Below, piece by piece: positions 42,870-51,762 of a stretch of DNA of 64,000 bases. A model generated the notes under the pieces. It was not told the DNA's origin. It searched no databases and saw only the letters and a program-made list of their open reading frames with translations. Source of the DNA: Paenibacillus methanolicus. Its GTDB lineage: Bacteria; Bacillota; Bacilli; Paenibacillales; Paenibacillaceae. How positions within the stretch are numbered: position 1 is the stretch's first letter; each line of letters starts with the position of its first letter. The stretch is from NCBI RefSeq assembly GCF_008124765.1, contig NZ_VNHS01000001.1:496001-560000 (forward strand), written 5' to 3'. A program made the position numbers and the translations under genes.

Positions 42870-44378
42870 TTAAGGCCGTACGCTAATTTCAATCCCGTTC
42901 GTGAATGTGACCTCGATCAGACTGTGAGGCGGTGCCGGTTTCCCGGGCTCTAGTCCGGTCGCGGTTACCTCAGGCGAGAGCGTATCCGGTAATTTCGGAA
43001 TCTCCTCGTTCAACTCAATAACGAACGATAGATCGTGATTCGGGAAATTATTCATATGATTCTGGCCCAGGTATTGTTTGGCCCAACGTTCAACGTGAGG
43101 CTTAATTTGCGAAAAGTTCGTTACATAATTCAAGTACGCGTTAGGCGGCATTTGGCATCGAATCAAGATTCCACCGTTATCTTGATGTTCGGCGGTCCAC
43201 CGGCCAATAGCCAGCCCACTGAAAGCGTTCGATAAAGAAATCGGGATTGATCTCACACCACGTTCCAAAAACCATAAGGTAAACGCTGCGGCTTCTTGAT
43301 TGGTCATCATCTCGCCTTGTGCCGTTTGCTTTTTGGCCGCGATCGAGTCTAACGGCGACATCGAGATCGCTTCGGGAGCTTTGCCAGCAACGGACTCGAG
43401 CAGCTCGGCGGCTTCGGCGATGGAGATGGCCGTATATGGACTCGTTATGCCCAGTTCCTTGGCGGGAGCGATAATGCCGACCAGCTGGCCGTTCGCGTTA
43501 AACAATGCGCCCCCCTCTACAGGTTTCGTCGTGATCTGATAACCGATATAGTCGATATCCTTCCGGGATGATAAGCTGTCGACAATGCCTTTCTCTGCAT
43601 AATAATCGCCGGTACGGCTGATCGCGACAACCGATGCACCGATTCGCATCGTCGAGGGATCGCCGATTTGCAGGTCGTTCGGGAGCGCCGTTCCCTCGCT
43701 TACGCGCAAGAGGACGAGGTTCGAGGCGGGCGCGAACGCCGCGACGCCTTCGATGACGCGCTCGCTTCCGTCAGCGAGCACGATCTTGCCGGATAACCGG
43801 CTCTCGACGAGCGAATGCGTAGTGAGAACCAATCGTTCTCCGACGACGATGCCGTTCCCTTCTCTGTCGCCGGCAATTACAGTCACCACCGAGGCGGAAG
43901 ATAAAGTCGCTATACGTTCGGTTGGCGTTTCGTCATTCGGCACATGGGCCGACCTCGAAGGACGTTCGATCCGGATCGTCTGAGCGGTTGCTTCAAAGTC
44001 GACCCGATAGTCCATTGTTTCGCTTACGAAACGCAGCGGTATGTAAGTCGTGCCTTGCAGCGCGATCGGCGCCACCGGCATTGTCATCGCTTTACCGTTC
44101 ACGTAGGCCTGTTTACTGCCGTTAGTCATACGAATGGTCCTGCCGTCGGTTGTGGCGTTGATCGTTTTCTTTTGCGCGTCGTATTGGACCGCGAACCCGA
44201 AAGTTGACAGCAGGCTTCTGAAGGGCACGAGAATGGAACCCTCGTGGTTGTAGCCTGCCGACGCGATTCGCGCGCCATCCACATAAATCGGGTATTTCGC
44301 CGATTCCGCCGAGCCGACGGACGCGGCGCAAAGGAATAAGTTCGCGACCATTAATAGGGAGATCATCGTTTTGCGCAC
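42870..44378 (-). CDS. Stalk-domain protein fused to a degenerate trypsin-like domain
   Basis: This 502-residue protein has a signal peptide (about 1-25), then two copies of the copper-amine-oxidase-type stalk fold (VPFRSLLSTFGFAVQYD and IPLRFVSETMDYRVDF). An HtrA/trypsin-like domain (about 160-330) follows. In it the histidine region reads VLTTHSLVE, the aspartate position reads ASNLVLLRV (Asn for Asp) and the serine position reads VEGGALFN where active enzymes have SGGALF. Two of three catalytic residues are therefore absent. The final 150 residues are unrecognised. The GTG start (44378) is preceded by AGGAGG at about 10 bases. It is probably a non-catalytic cell-surface binding protein. 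Confidence 0.85.
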   Translation of the reverse strand: MRKTMISLLMVANLFLCAASVGSAESAKYPIYVDGARIASAGYNHEGSILVPFRSLLSTFGFAVQYDAQKKTINATTDGRTIRMTNGSKQAYVNGKAMTMPVAPIALQGTTYIPLRFVSETMDYRVDFEATAQTIRIERPSRSAHVPNDETPTERIATLSSASVVTVIAGDREGNGIVVGERLVLTTHSLVESRLSGKIVLADGSERVIEGVAAFAPASNLVLLRVSEGTALPNDLQIGDPSTMRIGASVVAISRTGDYYAEKGIVDSLSSRKDIDYIGYQITTKPVEGGALFNANGQLVGIIAPAKELGITSPYTAISIAEAAELLESVAGKAPEAISMSPLDSIAAKKQTAQGEMMTNQEAAAFTLWFLERGVRSIPISLSNAFSGLAIGRWTAEHQDNGGILIRCQMPPNAYLNYVTNFSQIKPHVERWAKQYLGQNHMNNFPNHDLSFVIELNEEIPKLPDTLSPEVTATGLEPGKPAPPHSLIEVTFTNGIEISVRP

Positions 44379-44547
44379 GCGAATCCAGCCTCCTGCGTCT
44401 ATTTCATCTCTTTCATGCAGCCGTTATCGTATAACAGCTCAGTATAATTATACTTTGCGGTATTTTCATATGACAACGAGAATCAAGTATTTACTTTTGC
44501 AGGTAGACGTTCCGCAACGTCAAACAGCATTCTCGCTGACTGCCTAA

Positions 44548-44575
44548 CCGCCAATGCAGAACGCGGTTTTTCTTT
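44548..44575 (+). terminator. Weak hairpin in the 44.4-44.8 kb intergenic region
   Basis: AACCGC and GCGGTT are separated by 11 bases and followed by T-rich sequence. No gene is evident directly upstream on the plus strand, so its role is unclear. Otherwise the 400-base gap holds only the promoter elements listed separately. Confidence 0.3.
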
Positions 44576-44658
44576 GGAATGCTTCCTGACGACATTTCGG
44601 CCGAGGGGGGAAGGGGCGGGGGAGATCGAAAGGTTCTTGGAGGTCGCACCCCTTTTTC

Positions 44659-44693
44659 ATCCAATCATATTCCCTCAAATCCAATCATTTTCC
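44659..44693 (+). promoter_or_regulatory. 20-bp-phased direct repeat, candidate AraC-type regulator site
   Basis: ATCCAATCATATTCC and ATCCAATCATTTTCC (one mismatch in 15) start 20 bases apart, two helical turns, and end 3 bases before a -35-like box. This geometry is typical of activator sites for AraC/YesN-type regulators. Confidence 0.6.
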
Positions 44694-44696
44694 GAA

Positions 44697-44726
44697 TTGC
44701 CGGCTCTTGAAAGCGCTTGCTATTAT
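44697..44726 (+). promoter_or_regulatory. Promoter with embedded cre-like site before the LplA-type gene
   Basis: TTGCCG (44697-44702) and TATTAT (44721-44726) are spaced by 18 bases. TGAAAGCGCTTGCT at 44708-44721 fits the cre pattern except at its last positions and lies between the two boxes, where CcpA binding would block the polymerase. Confidence 0.55.
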
Positions 44727-44779
44727 GAGGGGGTCAACCGTAACCGAACGCCATATTCGAGAAAAAGGGGATTAACGCC

Positions 44780-46426
44780 ATGAAAAAAGTATTGTCATTG
44801 GCTCTAGCCGCCAGTCTCTCCGCAGCCGCCTTGTCCGGCTGCAGCGGCAACAACGCGAATGCGCCCGAAGGCGGCGCGAGCACGAACGCGCCGACGAACG
44901 GCAATTCATCGACCGGCAAAGTCGTCAAATTAACCGGCCTCATTACGAAACATCCGCTGACGCAGGAGCTGGCGAAGATGGAATGGCTGCAGCAGGCGGA
45001 GGAGCGTGCGGGCGTCGATATCCAGTGGCAGGAAATTAGCGCGGATTGGGATCAGAAGAAGGGCGCGCTGCTCGCCGGCGGCGACGTGCCGGATCTGATC
45101 ATCGGTCCGAACGCGATCACGGACGCGGATTTCGCGCAATTCCCGGGTCTGTTCCAGGATATGAGCGAGTTGGTCGCAAGCGATGGTCCGAACGTGCAGG
45201 CGATGTTCAACGACAAGCCGGAGACCAAGGTGATCTCCTCCCAGACGGACGGCAAAATCTACGGCTTGCCGAAGTATCAGCGTTTCTGGCCGGCCACGGC
45301 TTCCAGACAGTTCATTAATCAGAAGTGGCTCGACGATCTCGGTCTCGCCATGCCGACGAATTGGGATGAACTGTACGACGTGCTGCTCGCCTTCAAGGAG
45401 AAAGACGCGAACGGCGACGGCGACGCGAACGACGAAATCCCGATGGATTTCGCCCCGGTCGGCACGGGAGGCTTCGGCTTCTTCCATCCGACGGTGCTGC
45501 TCGGCAGCGAAGGCATCACGCTCACGAACGGAAGCGGGCAAGGCTACTTCCTCGAGGACGGCCAAGTGAAGAACTTCTTCGTCGACGAGCGCTATAAGAA
45601 TTTGGTCGCCTTCTTGAACAAATGCTTCGCGGCCGGGTTGATCAGCAAGGAAGTATTCACGCAGGATTATACGAAGTTCCAATCGGTGGCCCGAGGCACA
45701 GGCGACAAGGCGAAGGTCGGCTTCACGTGGGGGTGGGAGGTGACGGACCGGTTCGGCAATACGCTCGCGCCTCAGTATGCGTCGATGGCGCCGCTTGCGT
45801 CGTCCGCGAACTCGACCGCTCAAGTGTCATGGGACTATGACTACGATACGCTCAATTATGGCGTAAACATGGTTACGATGTCCGCCAAGACGAAGGACAA
45901 GGCAGCCGCGATGCGCTTCATCAACGAACTGTATGATCCGAAGGTCAGCATGCAGGTGTTGTTCGGGTCGCTGGGGACGAATATCAAAGACAACGGAGAC
46001 GGCAGCTACGCCGTACAGCCGCCGACGGACGCCGCCATGGATCCAGGCACGTGGAAATGGACCACTACCTGGGCGGATAACGGGCCGATGTATATCGCGG
46101 ACAGCCTGAAGTTGACGCTCGGCACGGATATGCAGTCGGTCGGCAAGCAGACCGAGCCCCTCATGCCAACGATCGATGCCATTGACAAAGAGAACGACGT
46201 GCTCCCGAGCATGTTCATCAAGTACAGCGCCGCGGATAACAGCATGATGAGCTTGAACAATACGAATCTAATGAACCTGGCCATGGCCAAATTCTCGCAA
46301 TGGGTGACGAAAGGCGGCATCGACAAAGAGTGGGACGGCTATGTGAAGAACGCGACCAAGACCGGACTCCCGCAAAATCTCGAGATCATGCAGAAGTACT
46401 ACGAAGACTATAAAGCCAAGAAATAA
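44780..46426 (+). CDS. Solute-binding lipoprotein, LplA type
   Basis: This 548-residue protein has a lipoprotein signal (LSGC at about residues 18-21), an Asn/Gly/Pro-rich linker and a large solute-binding domain. Its DANGDGDANDEIP calcium-type loop (about residue 215) and the long C-terminal MNLAMAKFSQWVTKGGIDKEW segment are typical of the LplA group. It is the first gene of an operon with two permeases and lies behind a promoter carrying the direct repeat and a cre-like site. It would bind an oligosaccharide outside the membrane. The ATG is preceded by AAAAAGGGG. Confidence 0.95.
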   Translation: MKKVLSLALAASLSAAALSGCSGNNANAPEGGASTNAPTNGNSSTGKVVKLTGLITKHPLTQELAKMEWLQQAEERAGVDIQWQEISADWDQKKGALLAGGDVPDLIIGPNAITDADFAQFPGLFQDMSELVASDGPNVQAMFNDKPETKVISSQTDGKIYGLPKYQRFWPATASRQFINQKWLDDLGLAMPTNWDELYDVLLAFKEKDANGDGDANDEIPMDFAPVGTGGFGFFHPTVLLGSEGITLTNGSGQGYFLEDGQVKNFFVDERYKNLVAFLNKCFAAGLISKEVFTQDYTKFQSVARGTGDKAKVGFTWGWEVTDRFGNTLAPQYASMAPLASSANSTAQVSWDYDYDTLNYGVNMVTMSAKTKDKAAAMRFINELYDPKVSMQVLFGSLGTNIKDNGDGSYAVQPPTDAAMDPGTWKWTTTWADNGPMYIADSLKLTLGTDMQSVGKQTEPLMPTIDAIDKENDVLPSMFIKYSAADNSMMSLNNTNLMNLAMAKFSQWVTKGGIDKEWDGYVKNATKTGLPQNLEIMQKYYEDYKAKK

Positions 46427-46507
46427 GCGAACAAGACGAGGGATGAGGGAGGCTTGAATCCGCTTCGCCGCGGAGAGGGCATCCCTCCTTCATAAGGGAG
46501 TGATCGA

Positions 46508-47497
46508 ATGTCCATCCGTACCGCTCAGGGAACCGGCAAGCCTCCCGAGCTAGGGCTCGCGCCCAATGCGCCCGAGCCGAGGCTCGCGCCCAAGCAGACG
46601 GTATTCAACGCGTTCAGGCGAGACTATCAGCTGTGGGTGATGGTACTGCCGGCCATCATCGTCATCGCGTTGTTCAACTACGTGCCCATGTACGGGATTC
46701 AGCTGGCATTCCGCGATTACGATTTCGCCAACGGGCTGACCGGCGGGGAATGGCGCGGCTTGTACTACTTCAAGCAATTTATCGACAGCTATCTGTTCGT
46801 CGACATCATGAAAAACACGGTCACGATCAGCTTGGCCACCATCCTGATCGGTTTCCCCGCTCCGATTATTCTGGCGCTCATTCTGAATCAGCTGCGCTGG
46901 AAGCGGGCGAAGAAGGTGCTGCAGACGACGGTCTACCTGCCGCATTTCATCTCCATCGTCGTCATGGTCGGCCTGCTCAACGTGCTCCTGTCGCCAAACA
47001 CGGGCATCGTCGGCTATCTCATGGCGTCGATGGGTTTCGGAGATATCAATCTGCTGGCCGACGTGAGCACGTTCGTGCCCGTCTATGTCATCTCCGATAT
47101 TTGGCAGCACTGCGGCTGGAACAGCATTATCTATCTCGCCGCCTTGTCCAGCGTCGACCCGCAGCTGTACGATTCTTCCAAGATCGACGGGGCGAGCCGT
47201 TGGCAAACGATCAAGCATATCGATCTGCCCGCGCTCGTGCCCACCATCATCATCTTGTTCATATTGACGATGGGCAACGTGCTCGGTACCGGCTTCGAGA
47301 AAATTTTCCTCATGCAAAATACGTTGAACTTACCGGTATCCGAGGTCATTGCCACCTATGTGTACAAAATCGGGATCATCTCGAATCAGATCAGCTACTC
47401 GTCCGCGATCGGGCTGTTCAACACGGTCATCAACTTTATCTTCCTCTTCGCGACGAACGCGATCTCGAAGAGAGTATCCAATACGAGCTTATGGTAG
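46508..47497 (+). CDS. Oligosaccharide ABC transporter permease, LplB type
   Basis: This 329-residue permease has a variable polar N-terminus (about 40 residues) and then six membrane segments. The EAA loop DPQLYDSSKIDGASRWQTI precedes IDLPALVPTIIILFILTMG, and the protein ends KRVSNTSLW, as in LplB. The start follows AAGGGAGTGATCGA. It lies 81 bases after the binding protein and 21 bases before the second permease. A housekeeping ATPase of the MsmX kind would power it (family knowledge), since none is encoded here. Confidence 0.94.
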   Translation: MSIRTAQGTGKPPELGLAPNAPEPRLAPKQTVFNAFRRDYQLWVMVLPAIIVIALFNYVPMYGIQLAFRDYDFANGLTGGEWRGLYYFKQFIDSYLFVDIMKNTVTISLATILIGFPAPIILALILNQLRWKRAKKVLQTTVYLPHFISIVVMVGLLNVLLSPNTGIVGYLMASMGFGDINLLADVSTFVPVYVISDIWQHCGWNSIIYLAALSSVDPQLYDSSKIDGASRWQTIKHIDLPALVPTIIILFILTMGNVLGTGFEKIFLMQNTLNLPVSEVIATYVYKIGIISNQISYSSAIGLFNTVINFIFLFATNAISKRVSNTSLW

Positions 47498-47518
47498 CGG
47501 TCCCGGGAGGTGCAAGAA

Positions 47519-48421
47519 ATGGACGCAATCCGCGCGAAGCGCCGGCCGACGAATGATATCTTGTTCGACGCCGTCATCGTCATTTTATGTTTGTTCGCAT
47601 TCTTAATCGTGGCTTATCCGCTCTATTTCGTCATTATCGCTTCGGTCAGCGATTCCACCTTGGTCGCGACGGGGAAGGTGACGCTGTTCCCGAAAGGGTT
47701 CAGCATGTTCGGCTACAAGGAAATTCTGAACGATTCCCGGATCTGGACGGGATATGGTAATACGATCCTCTATACGTTCCTGGGCACCTTCGTGAACCTG
47801 CTGTTCACGCTGCCGGCCGCGTATGCGCTGTCGCGTCCCGAGTTCAGGGCGAGAAGATTCATTATGTTCGCCTTCGTCATCACGATGTTCTTCAACGGCG
47901 GCTTAATTCCGACGTATCTGCTGATCAAAGGACTCGGGATGACGAACACGATGTGGGTGTTCATCTTCCCGTTCTGCGTCAACGTGTTCAACCTCATCAT
48001 CACGCGCACGTTCTTCGACAACTCGATCCCGAAGGAGCTGTACGAGGCGGCATCCATGGACGGGTGCAGCCACTTCCGATTCTTCTGGAGCGTGGTGCTG
48101 CCGTTGTCGAAGGCGGTCATCTCCGTCGTCGGCTTGTATTATTTGGTCGCGCATTGGAACGACTTCTTCACGGCGCTGGTGTACGTGCGGGATAATAAGC
48201 TGCAGCCGCTGCAAATCGTGCTGAGGGACATTCTGCTCTCGAACCAGGTTTTCTCGAGCGGAGCGGGTTCCGGCGGCGCTTCCGGCGGGTACGCGCAGCG
48301 TTATGCGGATCAGATCAAATACGGCGTTATCATCGTATCGACGCTGCCGATTCTCATCGTCTACCCGTTTATTCAGAAGTATTTCGAAAAAGGCGTATTG
48401 ATCGGTTCCGTGAAAGGATGA
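47519..48421 (+). CDS. Oligosaccharide ABC transporter permease, LplC type
   Basis: This 300-residue permease has six membrane segments. It shows the LplC pattern: AYPLYFVIIASVSDSTLVATG, FNGGLIPTYLLIKGLGM, the EAA loop PKELYEAASMDGCSHFRFF, and the C-terminal YPFIQKYFEKGVLIGSVKG. I chose ATG 47519 because GGGAGGTG lies 6-7 bases upstream; GTG 47510 would overlap that binding site. It completes the second LplABC importer of the window; a terminator follows within 40 bases. Confidence 0.94.
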   Translation: MDAIRAKRRPTNDILFDAVIVILCLFAFLIVAYPLYFVIIASVSDSTLVATGKVTLFPKGFSMFGYKEILNDSRIWTGYGNTILYTFLGTFVNLLFTLPAAYALSRPEFRARRFIMFAFVITMFFNGGLIPTYLLIKGLGMTNTMWVFIFPFCVNVFNLIITRTFFDNSIPKELYEAASMDGCSHFRFFWSVVLPLSKAVISVVGLYYLVAHWNDFFTALVYVRDNKLQPLQIVLRDILLSNQVFSSGAGSGGASGGYAQRYADQIKYGVIIVSTLPILIVYPFIQKYFEKGVLIGSVKG

Positions 48422-48458
48422 ACGCAAACGATCGCGGCCTCGGCTCCCGTTTCGTCTA

Positions 48459-48508
48459 AAGAGCGCAATCGACTCGAGAAGAACCTCGAGAAGATCGCGC
48501 TCTTTTTT
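48459..48508 (+). terminator. Terminator of the second importer operon
   Basis: AAGAGCGC pairs with GCGCTCTT, with an inner CTCGAG/CTCGAG stem, and is followed by six T residues. Confidence 0.82.
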
Positions 48509-48619
48509 GGACGCCGCTATTCATTACGCGATTAATGTCTTGTTAATAAGATCAGTAATTAGTTAATATATTCATATATGCCGAAATGATAGCTTCATCC
48601 AATAAGCCTAAGGAGTGCA

Positions 48620-49897
48620 ATGCTGATGGAAGACAAGTACAATTGGGCCGGGAACTACCGCTACGGCTCGGCGGAGCTGCTTGAACCCGAAAGTCTGGAA
48701 GAGGTCCGCGACATGGCCGTTCGTTGCAGCCGCATTCGCGCGCTCGGCTCGCGCCACTCCTTCAACGGAATCGCCGACACCGGCGGCAGCCAGATTTCGC
48801 TCCGCAAGCTCAACCGGGTCATCGAGCTCGACCGGGCGCAGCGGACGGTTACCGTCGAAGGCGGCATTCGATACGGGGATCTGTGCCGCTACCTGGACGA
48901 ACAAGGCTATGCGCTGCATAATTTGGCGTCGCTCCCGCACATTAGCGTGGCAGGCGCCGTCGCGACGGCTACCCATGGATCGGGCGACCGGAACGGGGGA
49001 CTGGCGGTAGCCGTTCGCGCTATCGAGTTGGTGAAGGCGGACGGCGAGATAGCGGTACTTGAGCGCGGGAAGGATCGCGATTTCGAAGGGGCGGTCGTCG
49101 GGATCGGCGGACTCGGGATCGTAACGATGCTGACGCTGGACGTGGTGCCCGCGTTTCAGATTAGCCAGACCGTTTATGACGAGCTGCCGCTGTCGGCACT
49201 GGATGGACGGATCGACGACCTATTCTCGGCGGCCTACAGCGTAAGTCTGTTCACGGATTGGACGAGCCCCGCGTTTAATCAAGTCTGGGTGAAGCGGAAA
49301 GTCGCGGGCGAAGGAGTAGAAGCGGCGTGGGCGGAATCGACCGAATTCTTCGGCGCGCAGCCGGCTCCGGTCAAGCGTCATCCGGTCCCCGGCCAGTCCG
49401 CCGTCAACTGCAGCGAGCAGTTGGGCACGCCGGGGCCATGGTACGAGCGCTTGCCGCACTTCCGCATGGACTTTACGCCGAGCGCCGGTCATGAGCTGCA
49501 GAGTGAATATTTCGTGCCGAGGCAGCATGCGCTCGAGGCGCTGCGCGCGCTGGACGGGATCCGCGAGCGAATCGCGCCGCTGCTCTTCATCTCCGAAGTG
49601 CGCACGATCGCCGCGGACGAATTCTGGATGAGCCCGTGCTACAAGCAGGACAGCGTTGGCCTGCACTTTACGTGGAAGCCGGATTGGGAGGGCGTGCGCG
49701 AGGCGCTGCCGCTGATCGAACGGGAGCTGGCGCCGTTCGGCGCGCGTCCGCATTGGGCGAAGCTGTTCACGATGGAGCCCGAGCGGGTGCAAGCCCGCTA
49801 TGAGCGTCTGGCGGATTTCCGGCAGCTGCTGGAGCGATATGATCCAGAAGGGAAATTCCGGAACGCCTACCTGGATACTTACATCGTGCAGCAGTGA
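48620..49897 (+). CDS. FAD-linked oxidase of the alditol oxidase / arabinonolactone oxidase family
   Basis: This 425-residue flavoprotein has an N-terminal FAD-binding_4 domain in which ALGSRHSFNG carries the histidine expected to hold FAD covalently, as in alditol (xylitol) oxidase. VAGAVATATHGSGDRNGGLA is the pyrophosphate-binding block. The C-terminal ALO domain ends LERYDPEGKFRNAYLDTY. The family oxidises polyols or sugar lactones with oxygen, releasing hydrogen peroxide. There is no signal peptide. The start is ATG 48620 with AAGGAG 4 bases away; ATG 48626 would have better spacing and is equally possible. It is monocistronic. Confidence 0.93.
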   Translation: MLMEDKYNWAGNYRYGSAELLEPESLEEVRDMAVRCSRIRALGSRHSFNGIADTGGSQISLRKLNRVIELDRAQRTVTVEGGIRYGDLCRYLDEQGYALHNLASLPHISVAGAVATATHGSGDRNGGLAVAVRAIELVKADGEIAVLERGKDRDFEGAVVGIGGLGIVTMLTLDVVPAFQISQTVYDELPLSALDGRIDDLFSAAYSVSLFTDWTSPAFNQVWVKRKVAGEGVEAAWAESTEFFGAQPAPVKRHPVPGQSAVNCSEQLGTPGPWYERLPHFRMDFTPSAGHELQSEYFVPRQHALEALRALDGIRERIAPLLFISEVRTIAADEFWMSPCYKQDSVGLHFTWKPDWEGVREALPLIERELAPFGARPHWAKLFTMEPERVQARYERLADFRQLLERYDPEGKFRNAYLDTYIVQQ

Positions 49898-49955
49898 ATT
49901 CCAGCTTAATGATCTATGCAAGTAACTGGGTTTCGTGACAACCATATACATGCCT

Positions 49956-49985
49956 AAAAGTCGCAGTGAAGATGCGGCTTTTTCT
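49956..49985 (+). terminator. Terminator after the FAD-linked oxidase
   Basis: AAAAGTCGCA pairs with TGCGGCTTTT around GTGAAGA, followed by T-rich sequence. Near-identical hairpins end other units at 51692-51720 and 55097-55124. Confidence 0.85.
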
Positions 49986-50080
49986 TTTTTGTCGGTGGAT
50001 GTGATTTCATACCGGCGTGACGGAACGTTTCGTTATAGTTAATTTTTCCATGGTGAGTGCACGATTGAGTATGTTAAATT

Positions 50081-51235
50081 ATGGGTGCCGTTGAAGAGGC
50101 GGTTCACCTGTGCGAGCGGGGTTTCAGCGTTCAGTTGCGAGTGATTCAAGGAGGAGATCTAATCACGAATCAAGAGGTAGTTGAAATCGCGGAAGCAAAT
50201 TTGCTTCCCATCGTATCCGAGCTGTATGAACTGGAAGGCTATGACATGAGGCCGGTACAAGCGCATCGCGGCGGGCGGAATGTCGTGTATACCTGCGAGA
50301 AAGCGGGTACCGAGGCGAAGATGCTCCGAATCGCCTTCTTACCGGACAGAACCCGGGAAGAAGCGCTAGGCGAGGTCGAATATATCCGGTATTTACATGA
50401 ACATGGCGGTCCTGTCCCGAATGTGATCCGCTCCAAGAACGGCAATCTGCTGGAAGAGATCGCGCATCACGAACGCGTCTATCGGATCTGCCTGTTCGAA
50501 CGGGCCAAAGGAATAAAGCTGGCGGACAATCGCTATCGGTATCGGGAAGGCGTGCCGATAACCGAATATTATTATAACTGCGGGAAAGTACTGGGGAACC
50601 TGCACCGGCTGTCGAAAGGCTATACGCCCGTCCATCGCCGGCGTCATTTCTTGGGCATATACAACGCTGCCTATCTCGATGACCTGATACCGAACTCCTT
50701 AGCGCGACTCAAGGCGAAACTGACAGAACTGATAGCCGCCTTAGCGGGTTTGGACAGCGGCCATGACGCTTACGGGATGATCCATTTCGATTTCAACGAC
50801 GGCAATTATCATGTCGACTACGATTCCGGCCGAATCACGCTGTATGATTTCGATAATTCCTGTTTCGGCTGGTACCTGTATGACCTGGCAGATCTGTGGA
50901 GAAGCGGACTGGGCTGGGTTGCGTCCGAACCGGACGCGGTCAAGCGCAGAAGTTTCATGGACGATTATTTCAACACCGCCATCGCGGGATACAGGTCCGA
51001 GACCGAGGTCGAGCAGTCCACGTTGGATAAACTGCCTTTATTCATCAACGTTACGCTCATGGAAAATATCGTGGATACGTTCGAGTGCATGTGGCGCAAC
51101 GGCGAAGAGCCGGCGTGCGACGAGGCGTTATCTTATTTGATAAAGTGCTTGGAAGACGATATCCCGTATATGGGGTTCTTCCATGACATCTACGCGAGTG
51201 ACGAACCTTTCGAGTATGAGATACGCCGTCTTTAA
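50081..51235 (+). CDS. APH-family phosphotransferase with uncertain start
   Basis: The protein kinase-like fold is shown by HRGGRNVVYTCE at the N-lobe, the catalytic loop MIHFDFNDGNYHVD (Asp as base, Asn for metal) and the YDFDNSCFGW metal motif. The ATG at 50081 gives 384 residues but has no ribosome binding site. A near-perfect AAGGAGGAG (50148-50156) lies inside the frame, yet the only codons at proper distance are CTA, ATC and ACG; ATC at 50162 would give about 357 residues and remove a leader that looks non-conserved. It could phosphorylate a small hydroxylated molecule, such as an amine, sugar or antibiotic; the substrate is unknown. Confidence 0.85.
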   Translation: MGAVEEAVHLCERGFSVQLRVIQGGDLITNQEVVEIAEANLLPIVSELYELEGYDMRPVQAHRGGRNVVYTCEKAGTEAKMLRIAFLPDRTREEALGEVEYIRYLHEHGGPVPNVIRSKNGNLLEEIAHHERVYRICLFERAKGIKLADNRYRYREGVPITEYYYNCGKVLGNLHRLSKGYTPVHRRRHFLGIYNAAYLDDLIPNSLARLKAKLTELIAALAGLDSGHDAYGMIHFDFNDGNYHVDYDSGRITLYDFDNSCFGWYLYDLADLWRSGLGWVASEPDAVKRRSFMDDYFNTAIAGYRSETEVEQSTLDKLPLFINVTLMENIVDTFECMWRNGEEPACDEALSYLIKCLEDDIPYMGFFHDIYASDEPFEYEIRRL

Positions 51236-51249
51236 ATGCGTATATTTGG

Positions 51250-51275
51250 AGATCCGCTTTTTAGCGGATCTTTTT
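51250..51275 (+). terminator. Terminator after the APH-family gene
   Basis: AGATCCGCT pairs with AGCGGATCT across a short T-rich loop and is followed by TTTTG. It begins 15 bases after the stop. Confidence 0.9.
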
Positions 51276-51440
51276 GTTTGCCCCAATCCGTGCGAACGAC
51301 GCCGCGTTTAGTTAATTTTGGAGCTATTGGACATAATACTCCACGAATAACAATGCACGAAGTGGAGGAGGGAAAGGCGTTATGCCGCGGTGGAGAACAA
51401 ATCAAAACCATTCCGATCGCAACAATAGCGATAGCGCTAA

Positions 51441-51668
51441 TCCCATGGAACCGGCCGCTCGCTGTATGCCGACCTGCTCGGCTGGCGGGAACCGAACTTC
51501 GTGCCGGATGCCATCGCGGAGCGTCCGGAGGGCGGACTATATGCGACTGGCGCGTACGGCAGCGGCAGCGCATGGATGATCGCGCGGGACGCGTCGGCGG
51601 AGGAATGGCGGGCGATGGTCGCAATGGCCTTGGAGGAGCAAGGACCGCTCGAGGAAGCAATCGTTTAG
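51441..51668 (+). pseudogene. C-terminal fragment of an unrecognised protein
   Basis: The frame ending at TAG 51666 reads as a coherent peptide (GRSLYADLLGWREPNF, EGGLYATGAYGSGSAW, SAEEWRAMVAMALEEQ) but is closed upstream by TAA at 51438 and has no start codon with a binding site. It is followed by a terminator like those of real genes. I read it as the 3' remnant of a deleted gene. The 160 bases before it show no gene. Confidence 0.45.
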
Positions 51669-51691
51669 TACGACATAAGCGTATCCAAGCC

Positions 51692-51720
51692 AAAATAGTC
51701 GCGAAACTGCGGCTATTTTT
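51692..51720 (+). terminator. Terminator after the gene fragment
   Basis: AAAATAGTCGC pairs with GCGGCTATTTTT around GAAACT. It persists although the gene before it is broken. Confidence 0.8.
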
Positions 51721-51762
51721 GTTTTCGCATCGGTTGGCAGGAAATATGGGCGGTTGTGCGGG

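Noticed and set aside
44574-44783. 69-codon frame in the intergenic region before the LplA-type gene
   Set aside because: It overlaps the phased repeat, the promoter and the start of the lipoprotein gene, and its composition is not coding.
48540-48600. AT-rich stretch before the FAD-linked oxidase considered as an origin or attachment site
   Set aside because: It contains no DnaA boxes, integrase gene or direct repeats; it is more likely an ordinary promoter region.
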